DNA of 6,284 bases, from NCBI GenBank assembly GCA_029861825.1, contig JAOTYN010000256.1:1-6284 (forward strand). Direction: 5' to 3'. Under the pieces are notes generated by a model that saw only the letters and a program-made list of their open reading frames with translations, made no database searches and was not told where the DNA came from. Below are positions 1 to 6,284 of this stretch, one piece after another. The translations under genes and the position numbers were made by a program. Positions within the stretch are counted from its first letter, which is position 1. Each line of letters starts with the position of its first letter. The stretch comes from Cyclobacteriaceae bacterium. GTDB lineage: Bacteria; Bacteroidota; Bacteroidia; Cytophagales; Cyclobacteriaceae.

Positions 1-1716
1 GCTATCTATTTTTTGAGAGGTGCCTACTCCGAAGGTGATCCTCGGCTCCACGGCGCTTTGAAAGCCCCTTGACTGATATTGTTGTGCCACCTGCATTTTC
101 TCCTGGTAAAAAATCCGCACCTCCGCACCAATGCCCCAGTGATTAGGAGCCTTACCTTCCAGGGTAACCTTAAGGTAATGATTGTCGGTAAGGCTGTCGG
201 TGAGATTGCGATAGACAAAGCTGGGCATATTTACATTGTTTACCACCAGGTCCAGGTCCCCATCGTTGTCCAGATCGCCGTAAGCTGCTCCATTACTAAA
301 ACCTGGCTCAGCCAGCCCTAGTTCCACAGCCTGGTTTTTAAAAGTGAGGTTCCCTTGATTTACAAAAGCATAATTAGGAAGGGGGACGGATGGCAGGTAG
401 GGTAAGAAATCACGGAAATCAAATTCTCCTTTTTCCTGCATCACTTGTTTGATGCTCTCTTGATCGGAAATAAAGTTGCCGAAATCCCGATCCATAATAT
501 CATGGTAAATACCATTACAGACAAAATAGTCCTTCCAACCGTCGTTCTGAAGATCCAAAGCCAATGCTCCCCAACTCCAATCGCTGGCGGCGATTCCGGA
601 AAGGAAGCCCAATTCCTGAAACTGCGCCTGACCATTATTCACTTGCAAGCAATTTTGCAGGATCTGGTAATGATAACTGGACCTCGCTTTTAAGCCCTCC
701 ACATAAAATTCATCAAACATAGTAGCCGCTTTCAGGCGATAATTGTCGCCCGGCAGCATATCGGTACTAAAAACCTCCATAGTCCCGTCATTATTGATGT
801 CGGCCAGGTCGGCCCCCATACTGGAGATGCTGATCACCGTCATGCGATCAATCAATTCTTCTGAAAAGGTGCCATCGCCCTGGTTCAAATACAGGTAGTC
901 CCGCTCCCAAAAATCATTGCTGATATAAATATCGGGCCGCATATCCGAATTAAGGTCGCCCACGGAAACGCCCAGCCCAAAGCCAATCTCCGAGCCGTAT
1001 ATTCCGGCCTGCTCGCTGACGTCCACGAACCCACCCTCATCATTACGAAACAGTTTATCCCCACCAGCGGCATCGCGGGAGGTACGCTCTACACGGTATA
1101 ATTCAATTCGACTGGGATCTTTAAAGCTGTTATTAAGAATATAACAGTCCAGGTCTCCATCCGCATCATAATCGAAGAAGGACGCATGGGTAGAACTGCC
1201 GGGATCATTGAGTCCATAAGTGGCAGCGGCCTCCTTGAAAGTAAGGTCCCCTTGATTGATAAAAAGCTCGTTTTCTTTATCATCGCCCTGTACATCACCT
1301 GAATTGCACACATATATGTCCAAGTAACCATCGCCGTTAACATCGGCCATGGTAACTCCGGTGCTCCAGGCTCGGCTGCCGGCTACTCCCGCAGATTGGG
1401 TAATATCTTCAAACTGCCAATCACCGAGATTCAAGTAGAGTTTATTGGCTCCCATATTGGCGGTGAAATAGATGTCGGACAGTCCGTCTCCGTTAATATC
1501 ACCAATTGCTACTCCCCCACCATTATAAAAATTTCGGTATTTCAAGATGTTAAAATCTTTGCCGTCCTGGACCCGGTTTATGAAATTAATACCGGTTTGT
1601 ATGCTGTCCAGTCTGGCAAAAAGGGATGGTGATTCAGTGTCACTTTCTGGGGCTGATTGGCATGAAAAAGCAATCAGTAGGTAGATTCCTGAGCTTTTTA
1701 TCCAATATTTTATCAT
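1..1716 (-). CDS. FG-GAP/VCBS repeat lipoprotein with ASPIC/UnbV domain (3' end outside the window)
   Basis: The frame is open from the ATG at 1716 to the window edge, giving 572 residues with no stop, so this is the N-terminal part of a longer protein. Residues 1-19 look like a lipoprotein signal: a basic start, a hydrophobic stretch, then IAFSC with Cys19 as the likely lipidated residue, followed by an acidic, Ser-rich tether. Seven Asp-rich FG-GAP calcium-binding loops follow (starting at residues 73, 125, 182, 254, 306, 388 and 481), in settings such as NGGGVAIGD and GVTMADVNGDG. Residues from about 526 (HWGIGAEVRI, then RGFQSAVEPR and TFGVG) match the start of an ASPIC/UnbV domain, which the edge cuts. 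The stretch DWSWGALALD to NGIYHDIMDRDFGNFISD resembles Bacteroidota proteins of about 1,100 residues, so roughly half is probably missing. Such repeats form beta-propellers like those of integrin alpha chains. The specific function is unknown; surface or periplasmic placement is inferred. It lies 107 bases downstream of xylA on the same strand. Confidence 0.92.
   Translation of the reverse strand, partial: MIKYWIKSSGIYLLIAFSCQSAPESDTESPSLFARLDSIQTGINFINRVQDGKDFNILKYRNFYNGGGVAIGDINGDGLSDIYFTANMGANKLYLNLGDWQFEDITQSAGVAGSRAWSTGVTMADVNGDGYLDIYVCNSGDVQGDDKENELFINQGDLTFKEAAATYGLNDPGSSTHASFFDYDADGDLDCYILNNSFKDPSRIELYRVERTSRDAAGGDKLFRNDEGGFVDVSEQAGIYGSEIGFGLGVSVGDLNSDMRPDIYISNDFWERDYLYLNQGDGTFSEELIDRMTVISISSMGADLADINNDGTMEVFSTDMLPGDNYRLKAATMFDEFYVEGLKARSSYHYQILQNCLQVNNGQAQFQELGFLSGIAASDWSWGALALDLQNDGWKDYFVCNGIYHDIMDRDFGNFISDQESIKQVMQEKGEFDFRDFLPYLPSVPLPNYAFVNQGNLTFKNQAVELGLAEPGFSNGAAYGDLDNDGDLDLVVNNVNMPSFVYRNLTDSLTDNHYLKVTLEGKAPNHWGIGAEVRIFYQEKMQVAQQYQSRGFQSAVEPRITFGVGTSQKIDS
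250..1500 (-). repeat. Seven degenerate FG-GAP calcium-loop repeats within the lipoprotein gene
   Basis: Protein-level repeats of the form DxNxDGxxD are encoded at 1474-1500 (DINGDGLSD), 1318-1344 (DVNGDGYLD), 1147-1173 (DYDADGDLD), 931-957 (DLNSDMRPD), 775-801 (DINNDGTME), 529-555 (DLQNDGWKD) and 250-276 (DLDNDGDLD). Spacing is about 50-70 residues early on and widens to 80-95 residues later, where other family-conserved sequence is inserted. Loop 4 has lost the central Gly and loop 5 has Glu in place of the last Asp, so these two may bind calcium less well. The DNA itself is not a tandem repeat; only the encoded motif recurs. Confidence 0.9.
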
Positions 1717-1823
1717 TTCCAATCTTGGTCAACTTCCGGGAAAGGCGAATTTAAACATAAATGAGAACATAACATTGATTTGGGTTTATTTCAAACCTTA
1801 GTTATTTCATATAGTCCATTAGC
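1717..1823 (-). promoter_or_regulatory. xylA to FG-GAP lipoprotein spacer with a weak candidate promoter
   Basis: This 107-base AT-rich gap holds no gene. Read on the minus strand it contains TTTG at 1795-1792, then 20 bases, then TATGTTCT at 1771-1764. This loosely resembles the Bacteroidota -33 TTTG and -7 TAnnTTTG elements, with two mismatches in the -7 box. Another -7-like octamer, TATGTTTA at 1759-1752, is a better match but has no TTTG at the right distance. A 5-bp hairpin (1783-1787 with 1793-1797, loop of 5) has no U-tract and is not a convincing terminator. The lipoprotein gene could therefore be read from its own promoter or by read-through from xylA; the sequence does not decide. 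Confidence 0.22.
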
Positions 1824-3173
1824 TTAGAGATATTGATTGATTATATTCTCAAAGAGTTCCTGATGGCCGCTTTGCAATGGCGGTTCATCATCTTCATTGG
1901 CCAGGGCATGCAGTTCCGACAAGTTCGTTAGTCCTTGTTCGAAGGCCGTTCCCTGAGGGGTATCAAAACTACTGTAACGAGCTTTTCTCAAGGCCCGGTA
2001 ATTACTGTGCTCCAAGATATCATGAGCAATCAGTAAAGCCCGCGCAAAGGCATCCATCCCACCGATATGGGCATAGAATATATCTTCCAGATCGGTACTG
2101 TTGCGCCTAGTTTTGGCGTCAAAATTTACACCCCCGCCCTGAATTCCGCCTCCTTCTACGATGACCAGCATGGCCTCAACAAGTTCATAGATATTCACTG
2201 GAAACTGATCGGTATCCCAACCGTTTTGATAATCACCGCGGTTGGCATCGATGCTGCCCAACAGATCAGCTCCAACAGCCACCTCCAATTCGTGTTGAAA
2301 GGAATGTTGTGCCAAGGTAGCATGGTTAACCTCCAGATTGAGTTTAAAATCGTCCATTAAATCGTATTCCCTGAGGAAGCCAATTACCGTGGCCGCATCG
2401 AAATCGTATTGGTGCTTGGTGGGTTCCATTGGTTTGGGCTCAATAAAAAAATTGCCTTCGAACCCTTGTTGGCGGGCATAGTCGCGAGCCATGTGCAGAA
2501 AGCGCGCCAGGTGGTCAAGCTCCTTCTTCATATTGGTGTTTAACAACGACATATAACCTTCCCGCCCTCCCCAGAACACATAGTTTTCGCCATTAAGCTT
2601 GATGGTAGCGTCCAAGGCATTTTTCACTTGAGCTGCCGCATAGGCTACGGTATGAAAATCCGGATTGGTGGCAGCCCCATTCATGTAGCGCGGATTAGAG
2701 AAGAGATTAGCGGTACCCCACAACAATTTCACACCAGATGCCTTTTGCTTTTCTAAAGCATAATCCGATATGGCATGCAAGCGGTATTCGGATTCTTTCA
2801 GTGAATTTCCCTCCTGAACTAAATCAAAATCATGAAAGCAATAGTAGGGTACTCCCAGCTTGGTGATAAACTCGAAAGCAGCGTCCATTTTATCTTTGGC
2901 TTCCTGAACCGCATCACTCGCTCCCAACCAGGGAAAATCCTTAGTGGGGGCGCCGAAGGGATCCATGCCGGTGCCACAGAAGGTATGCCAATATGCTACG
3001 GCAAACCGAAAATGGTCTTTCATGGATTTCCCAGCCACCATTTTACTCTCATCGTAATATTTGAAGGCCAAAGGATTATCAGACTCTTTACCTTCGAAGG
3101 AAATACGGTCTATACTGGGGAAATATACCGTATCGCCAAGGGTAATGTTTAAATCAGTTTTATCAGTTATCAT
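1824..3173 (-). CDS. xylA: Xylose isomerase
   Basis: This 449-residue cytoplasmic TIM-barrel enzyme interconverts D-xylose and D-xylulose, the first step of the isomerase route of xylose use, and needs two divalent metal ions. All key residues are present and sit exactly 13 positions after those of the E. coli enzyme. The catalytic pair is His114 and Asp117 in FHDFD. Metal ligands are Glu245 (IEPKPMEPTKHQYD), Glu281 and His284 (LEVNHATL), Asp309 (SIDANRGD), Asp320 and Asp322 (GWDTDQFP) and Asp352 (NFDAKTRRNSTD). The family signature WGGREGYMSLLNT lies at residues 201-213. Length and the N-terminal extension fit the longer class II isomerases. The ATG at 3173 follows the xylB stop by 6 bases, with no Shine-Dalgarno sequence but an A-rich leader (CAAAACATAACGAACT), as is usual in Bacteroidota. 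The short gap implies co-transcription with xylB. No frameshift or missing residue was seen. Confidence 0.98.
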   Translation of the reverse strand: MITDKTDLNITLGDTVYFPSIDRISFEGKESDNPLAFKYYDESKMVAGKSMKDHFRFAVAYWHTFCGTGMDPFGAPTKDFPWLGASDAVQEAKDKMDAAFEFITKLGVPYYCFHDFDLVQEGNSLKESEYRLHAISDYALEKQKASGVKLLWGTANLFSNPRYMNGAATNPDFHTVAYAAAQVKNALDATIKLNGENYVFWGGREGYMSLLNTNMKKELDHLARFLHMARDYARQQGFEGNFFIEPKPMEPTKHQYDFDAATVIGFLREYDLMDDFKLNLEVNHATLAQHSFQHELEVAVGADLLGSIDANRGDYQNGWDTDQFPVNIYELVEAMLVIVEGGGIQGGGVNFDAKTRRNSTDLEDIFYAHIGGMDAFARALLIAHDILEHSNYRALRKARYSSFDTPQGTAFEQGLTNLSELHALANEDDEPPLQSGHQELFENIINQYL

Positions 3174-3179
3174 AGTTCG

Positions 3180-4667
3180 TTATGTTTTGTCCACAAGTCG
3201 CTGCAGGTCATTTTTCCAAATTTCGTAACCCTGCTGGTGGGCCCCCTCTCCTTCCGGAGTAAAGGTATGAAGTACCGGATTATCCCCTAAAGCCTGGTCC
3301 ATATCGCTGTATAGTTGGATGGCGATCCCGGAAGCAAAAGCAGCTCCCAGAGCACCGGTGGTTTCCACCATTTGAATTTCACATTGTAAAGTTTCCGAAA
3401 TAGTAGCAGAAAAGACCTGGGACTGGAACAGGTTATCATTACCTACTTTTATTATGTTGAGATTCAAACCCATTTCCTGCAGCACTTCCATTCCGTATAC
3501 AAAACTAAAGGCGATGCCCTCTAAGGCAGCCCGGTAGAGATGAGCGGGACCGTGTCGATTTAATTGCAGATTGATCACTTGAGAACCCAGATCTTTGTTG
3601 CCCAAGACCCTTTCCGCACCGTTCCCAAAAGGTATGATCCTGAGACCTTCTGAATTTACCGGAACGGATGCCGCCAGCTTTTCAATTTCTTCATAGGGCG
3701 TTTCGGGTCCGTGCAGAAGCTGCTTTAGGTAACGGTACTGGATACCAGCGCCGTTTATGCACAGCAAGACTCCGATGGATGGATTATCTTCCCTGTAATT
3801 GACATGCGCAAAGCTGTTTACGCGTACCTGCTCATCGAAGGTTGGCTTATCTACAATACCATACACTACTCCAGAGGTACCCCCGGTAGCCGCCACCTCG
3901 CCCGGTGCCATAACGTTCAAAGCCAAGGCATTATTGGGTTGATCTCCTGCGCGATAACAAACCGGTGTACCTGCTTGTAAGCCTGAAAGTTGGGCTGCTT
4001 CCGCATCAACCTCTCCCTGGATGCCAAAGGTTGGAACCTGATCCGGTATCATATTGCTATCGATCCCGTAATGGTCCATCAGAAAATCAGCCACTTGTCC
4101 TTTGTCAAAATCCCACAGGATTCCTTCTGAAAGGCCTGAGATGGTGGTGTGCAGGTTGCCCGTCAATTTCATTGCCAGGTAATCCCCGGGCAGCAGCATT
4201 TTATGAATTTTTTGGTAAATCTGCGGTTCATGCATTTGCACCCACTTCAGTTTGCTGGCGGTAAAATTACCCGGGCTGTTCAGCAAATGTCTGAGACATT
4301 TATCACGTCCCAGCTGCATAAACGCTTCTTCTCCGATATCTACGGCGCGGCTGTCGCACCAGATTATGGAGGGACGCAGCACCTCGAGGTTACGGTCCAC
4401 TAGCACTAACCCGTGCATCTGATAGGCAATGCCAATACCTTTGATATCACCGGCATCTACTCCCTGGATGTTCAATAGTTCTTGGGTCAAGGCACAAACG
4501 TGTTCCCACCATACTTCGGGGTCTTGTTCTGCCCACCCGGGATGCGGTGAACTAATAAGCATTTCTGTTTGGGGTTGTTGCATGAGGGCTACCGTACGCT
4601 TTGTTTGCGCATCTACCAAGGCGGCCTTAACCGAAGAACTTCCCAAATCGTAACCTAATAAGTACAT
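3180..4667 (-). CDS. xylB: Xylulokinase (FGGY carbohydrate kinase family)
   Basis: This enzyme of 495 residues phosphorylates D-xylulose with ATP to D-xylulose 5-phosphate in the cytoplasm, feeding the pentose phosphate pathway. The N-terminal FGGY fold starts with the phosphate-binding loop GYDLGSSSVKAAL, including Asp7. QMHG (83-86) is the xylulose-binding motif seen in XylB, and WCDSR lies at 103-107. Asp242 in AGDQPNNAL is the likely catalytic base, followed by the GGTSG phosphate loop. The C-terminal half carries RAALEGIAFSF and TTGALGAAFASG. The second family signature reads GNDNLFQSQVF rather than the usual Gly-rich GGGA-type motif; I recall similar forms in Bacteroidota XylB-like kinases. 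I chose the ATG at 4667 because MYLLGYDLGSSS is the usual start; an in-frame GTG three codons upstream (4676) is less likely. The neighbouring xylA 6 bases downstream supports xylulose rather than another sugar as substrate. Confidence 0.95.
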   Translation of the reverse strand: MYLLGYDLGSSSVKAALVDAQTKRTVALMQQPQTEMLISSPHPGWAEQDPEVWWEHVCALTQELLNIQGVDAGDIKGIGIAYQMHGLVLVDRNLEVLRPSIIWCDSRAVDIGEEAFMQLGRDKCLRHLLNSPGNFTASKLKWVQMHEPQIYQKIHKMLLPGDYLAMKLTGNLHTTISGLSEGILWDFDKGQVADFLMDHYGIDSNMIPDQVPTFGIQGEVDAEAAQLSGLQAGTPVCYRAGDQPNNALALNVMAPGEVAATGGTSGVVYGIVDKPTFDEQVRVNSFAHVNYREDNPSIGVLLCINGAGIQYRYLKQLLHGPETPYEEIEKLAASVPVNSEGLRIIPFGNGAERVLGNKDLGSQVINLQLNRHGPAHLYRAALEGIAFSFVYGMEVLQEMGLNLNIIKVGNDNLFQSQVFSATISETLQCEIQMVETTGALGAAFASGIAIQLYSDMDQALGDNPVLHTFTPEGEGAHQQGYEIWKNDLQRLVDKT

Positions 4668-4817
4668 ACGGAACACATGAGTTTTGAAAGACCATTACGC
4701 ACAGGATATCTGCTCCCAGGTGTTTCAGGCCTTCAATTTAAAGTAATTCTGTGGAATAACGAATTTCAAAATTGATAATAGCGAGATCGAAATCATACGG
4801 TTGAATTCGAACTAAAA
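4668..4817 (-). promoter_or_regulatory. Mutarotase to xylB spacer with candidate xylBA promoter
   Basis: This 150-base gap is the widest in the window and holds no gene. Read on the minus strand, TTTG at 4770-4767, 21 bases, then TACTTTAA at 4745-4738 loosely resemble the Bacteroidota -33 and -7 promoter boxes, with two mismatches in the -7 box. The start of such a transcript would lie about 60 bases before xylB. The interrupted inverted repeat AATTC (4765-4761) and GAATT (4749-4745) lies between these boxes and slightly overlaps the second, a place where a repressor could bind. Both are short, AT-rich matches that could arise by chance. No stem with a U-tract is seen, so there is no clear terminator after the mutarotase gene. 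Confidence 0.25.
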
Positions 4818-5966
4818 TTACCGGGTACTGAAGCTGTAAACGGTGGTACTTTCATAAACCTGGCCCGGGTCCAATCGCACACTGGGGAAATCGGGTTGAT
4901 TAGGACTGTCCGGGAAATGTTGGGTTTCCAAACAAAAACCAGAACGCCTGGCATAAACCTGACCTTTTTTCCCAATCAGAGTCCCATCCAGAAAATTACC
5001 CGTATAAAATTGAACGCCAGGTTCGGTGGTATGCACCTTCATGACCCGGCCGGTAACAGGCTCATAAACTTCTGCCGCCATAGATAAGGTATCGCCATCG
5101 GCCTTCAGCACCCAGCAATGATCATAACCTCCTCCAATTTCGATCTGCGGATGATCAGCGTCTATACGTTCGCCAATGGCATGAAAATCCTGAAAATCAA
5201 AGGGAGTAAGGGCCACAGGTTGTTGTTCGCCCAACGGGATTAGCGTTTCGTCAACAGGCAAAAAATATGCAGCATACAACGATACCTGGTGGTCTAGGAT
5301 GGAGGCCGCAGCTGGATTCAAATTAAAATAGCTGTGCTGCGTGAGGTTTACGATGGTGGGGCGGTCGGTAGTTGCGTGATAATCAATTTGCAGGGCATTG
5401 TCGTGCCGCAGTATATAAGTTACCCTGTTTTGCAAAGTGCCGGGATACCCTTCCTCTCCGTCATCGCTGGCATAGCGCAATTCAATAGCCGGGCCCAAGT
5501 CATGATCTACCAGGCTTCCCTCCCATTTTACTTTATCAAAGCCTATAGTACCACCGTGCAGGTGATTGCCTATATTATTCTGAACCAGCTGGTATTGATG
5601 CCCATCCAGGGTAAACATTCCTTTGGCTATGCGGTTACCATATCGTCCGATCAACGCCCCGAAATATGGAGACTCCTTTAAGTATGGCTCCAACCCATCA
5701 AATCCCAAAACTACATCATCCAAATTTCCTTGGCGATCCGGGACCATCAGTGATAGGATCACCCCCCCAAACTCCATTACCCTCATACTCAATCCCTGCT
5801 CATTGGTCAGGGTGAACACCTTAATGCTATCGCCAGAAGGCAGAGTGCCAATAATATCTTCGGTAGATGTATTCATAGGATGAGAAATTACGGCTTCCGG
5901 CTGCTCCGGTTTCCGGCAGGAGCATATAATGGCGGCCACCAACACAATATGCATAAGAGTTTTCAT
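4818..5966 (-). CDS. galM: Aldose 1-epimerase (mutarotase), predicted lipoprotein
   Basis: This 382-residue enzyme of the galactose mutarotase family interconverts the alpha and beta anomers of aldoses such as glucose, galactose or xylose. It begins with a lipoprotein signal: MKTLMHIVLVAAIICSC, with Cys17 (or Cys15) as the likely lipidated residue, then a Pro/Glu/Ser-rich tether to about residue 45. The mature enzyme is therefore expected in the periplasm or on the outer membrane, not in the cytoplasm like E. coli GalM. Family motifs are complete: GRYGNRIAKG (Arg112), NHLHGGTIGFDK with His137, NLTQHSYFNL with the likely catalytic acid His211, GGGYDHCW with Asp282, and GFCLETQHFPDSPNQPDFPS with the likely catalytic base Glu347. 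The ATG overlaps the upstream exonuclease stop codon by four bases (ATGA). Sequence alone does not fix the sugar; xylBA downstream suggests xylose or sugars released with it. Confidence 0.95.
   Translation of the reverse strand: MKTLMHIVLVAAIICSCRKPEQPEAVISHPMNTSTEDIIGTLPSGDSIKVFTLTNEQGLSMRVMEFGGVILSLMVPDRQGNLDDVVLGFDGLEPYLKESPYFGALIGRYGNRIAKGMFTLDGHQYQLVQNNIGNHLHGGTIGFDKVKWEGSLVDHDLGPAIELRYASDDGEEGYPGTLQNRVTYILRHDNALQIDYHATTDRPTIVNLTQHSYFNLNPAAASILDHQVSLYAAYFLPVDETLIPLGEQQPVALTPFDFQDFHAIGERIDADHPQIEIGGGYDHCWVLKADGDTLSMAAEVYEPVTGRVMKVHTTEPGVQFYTGNFLDGTLIGKKGQVYARRSGFCLETQHFPDSPNQPDFPSVRLDPGQVYESTTVYSFSTR
5963..5966 (-). promoter_or_regulatory. ATGA start-stop overlap (exonuclease stop, mutarotase start)
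   Basis: On the minus strand the sequence TTATGA contains the TGA stop of the exonuclease (5965-5963) and the ATG start of the mutarotase (5966-5964). Overlaps of this kind usually mean that both genes share an mRNA and that translation of the second can restart after the first. No Shine-Dalgarno sequence lies upstream, which fits a coupled start. Confidence 0.85.
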
Positions 5967-6284
5967 AATTCAAGGGTTATAGCCACAGGGCAATGGTCCG
6001 AGCCCCTATATTCGGGGTAAATTTTGGCATCGACCAGCTTTTTCAATATGCGCTGACTGCAAAGAAAATAATCAATACGCCACCCCGTGTTATTTTCCCG
6101 GGCATTGAACATATAACTCCAATAGCTGTACGCGCCTTCCTGATCCGGATACTGGTAACGGAAGGTATCCACAAAACCAGCCTTCAATAAAGCTTCAAAT
6201 CCATCAATCTCTTGCTGAGTGTAGCCTGCGGTTTTGTTATAATTTGGTTTAGGGTTGGCCAGATCGATGCTTTGGTGGGCAACG
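5963..6284 (-). CDS. xth: Exodeoxyribonuclease III, Xth family (5' part outside the window)
   Basis: The frame is open from the window edge (first full codon at 6283) to the TGA at 5963, giving the last 106 residues of a protein that is normally about 255 long. It belongs to the endonuclease/exonuclease/phosphatase family and repairs abasic sites and 3' blocks in DNA, acting in the cytoplasm. The first visible residues, VAHQSIDLANPKPNYNKTAG, directly follow where the conserved GDxN catalytic motif should be, just beyond the edge. Also visible are YSYWSYMFNARENNTGWRIDYFL, whose Asp (visible residue 71) corresponds to E. coli Asp229, and GSDHCPV at the end, with the catalytic Asp-His pair at visible residues 96-97. 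A TTG inside the frame at 6187 is not the start, because family similarity continues upstream of it. The stop codon overlaps the mutarotase start. Confidence 0.95.
   Translation of the reverse strand, partial: VAHQSIDLANPKPNYNKTAGYTQQEIDGFEALLKAGFVDTFRYQYPDQEGAYSYWSYMFNARENNTGWRIDYFLCSQRILKKLVDAKIYPEYRGSDHCPVAITLEL

Noticed and set aside
24..1343. Several short minus-strand frames (24-218, 441-635, 885-1073, 1089-1343) that might be small genes.
   Set aside because: All lie in one shadow frame of the 572-residue FG-GAP lipoprotein, which reads without a stop and shows clear family motifs throughout.
79..1632. Plus-strand frames opposite the lipoprotein gene (79-321, 445-693, 1396-1632).
   Set aside because: They are antisense to a well-supported gene, show no recognisable domain, and have compositions typical of reverse-strand shadows.
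1782..1798. Hairpin between xylA and the lipoprotein gene as a rho-independent terminator.
   Set aside because: The stem is only 5 bp, mostly A-T, and no U-tract follows on the minus strand.
4804..4809. GAATTC palindrome just downstream of the mutarotase stop as a regulatory site.
   Set aside because: A six-base palindrome is expected by chance about once per 4 kb, and nothing around it extends the symmetry convincingly.
4793..4975. A 60-codon minus-strand frame spanning the end of the mutarotase gene.
   Set aside because: It is an out-of-frame overlap with the mutarotase C-terminus, whose conserved ETQHFPDSPNQPDFPS motif lies in the other frame.
1877..6190. Plus-strand frames opposite xylA, xylB, the mutarotase and the exonuclease, the longest being 115 codons at 5334-5681.
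   Set aside because: All are antisense to genes with complete catalytic motifs, and none has a plausible family signature.
1..6284. Search for mobile elements, CRISPR arrays, tRNA or rRNA genes and anti-phage modules.
   Set aside because: No direct repeats with spacers, no terminal inverted repeats, no transposase or integrase motifs and no tRNA-like cloverleaf were seen by eye. Every gene belongs to a known family.

Overview
The window looks like chromosomal DNA of a member of the Bacteroidota, perhaps a free-living or marine lineage. The evidence is indirect. Two proteins have short lipoprotein signal peptides of the loose Bacteroidota kind. One is a large FG-GAP/VCBS plus ASPIC/UnbV lipoprotein whose middle region resembles the roughly 1,100-residue family common in Cytophagales and Saprospiria. 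No start codon has a clear Shine-Dalgarno sequence. The xylulokinase and xylose isomerase also resemble Bacteroidota versions. No 16S or other strict marker is present, so the lineage is an inference.

Layout: all five genes lie on the minus strand, so transcription runs from high to low coordinates. In that order they are: (1) 6284-5963, the C-terminal 106 residues of an exodeoxyribonuclease III (Xth family), cut by the window edge; (2) 5966-4818, a lipoprotein aldose 1-epimerase (GalM family), whose ATG overlaps the nuclease stop codon in an ATGA; (3) after about 150 bases, 4667-3180, xylulokinase xylB; (4) after only 6 bases, 3173-1824, xylose isomerase xylA; (5) after 107 bases, 1716-1, the first 572 residues of an FG-GAP/ASPIC lipoprotein, cut by the left edge. 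The long stretch at 1-1716 is one intact open frame with no stop. The short frames that can be read across it are shadows.

How the genes work together: XylA converts D-xylose to D-xylulose and XylB phosphorylates it to D-xylulose 5-phosphate, which enters the pentose phosphate pathway. The mutarotase interconverts sugar anomers and is predicted to be exported and lipid-anchored, so it probably acts on sugar outside the cytoplasm before uptake. No xylose transporter, regulator or xylanase is visible; any would lie outside the window. The FG-GAP lipoprotein is probably on the cell surface or in the periplasm, and its link to xylose use is only by position. The exonuclease is a DNA repair enzyme with no known role in sugar use.

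Overall this is an ordinary pentose-catabolism locus. I see no tRNA, rRNA, CRISPR array, insertion sequence or convincing new system. The points most worth a second look are the start-stop overlap between the repair nuclease and the mutarotase, the exported form of the mutarotase, and the atypical second signature of XylB.
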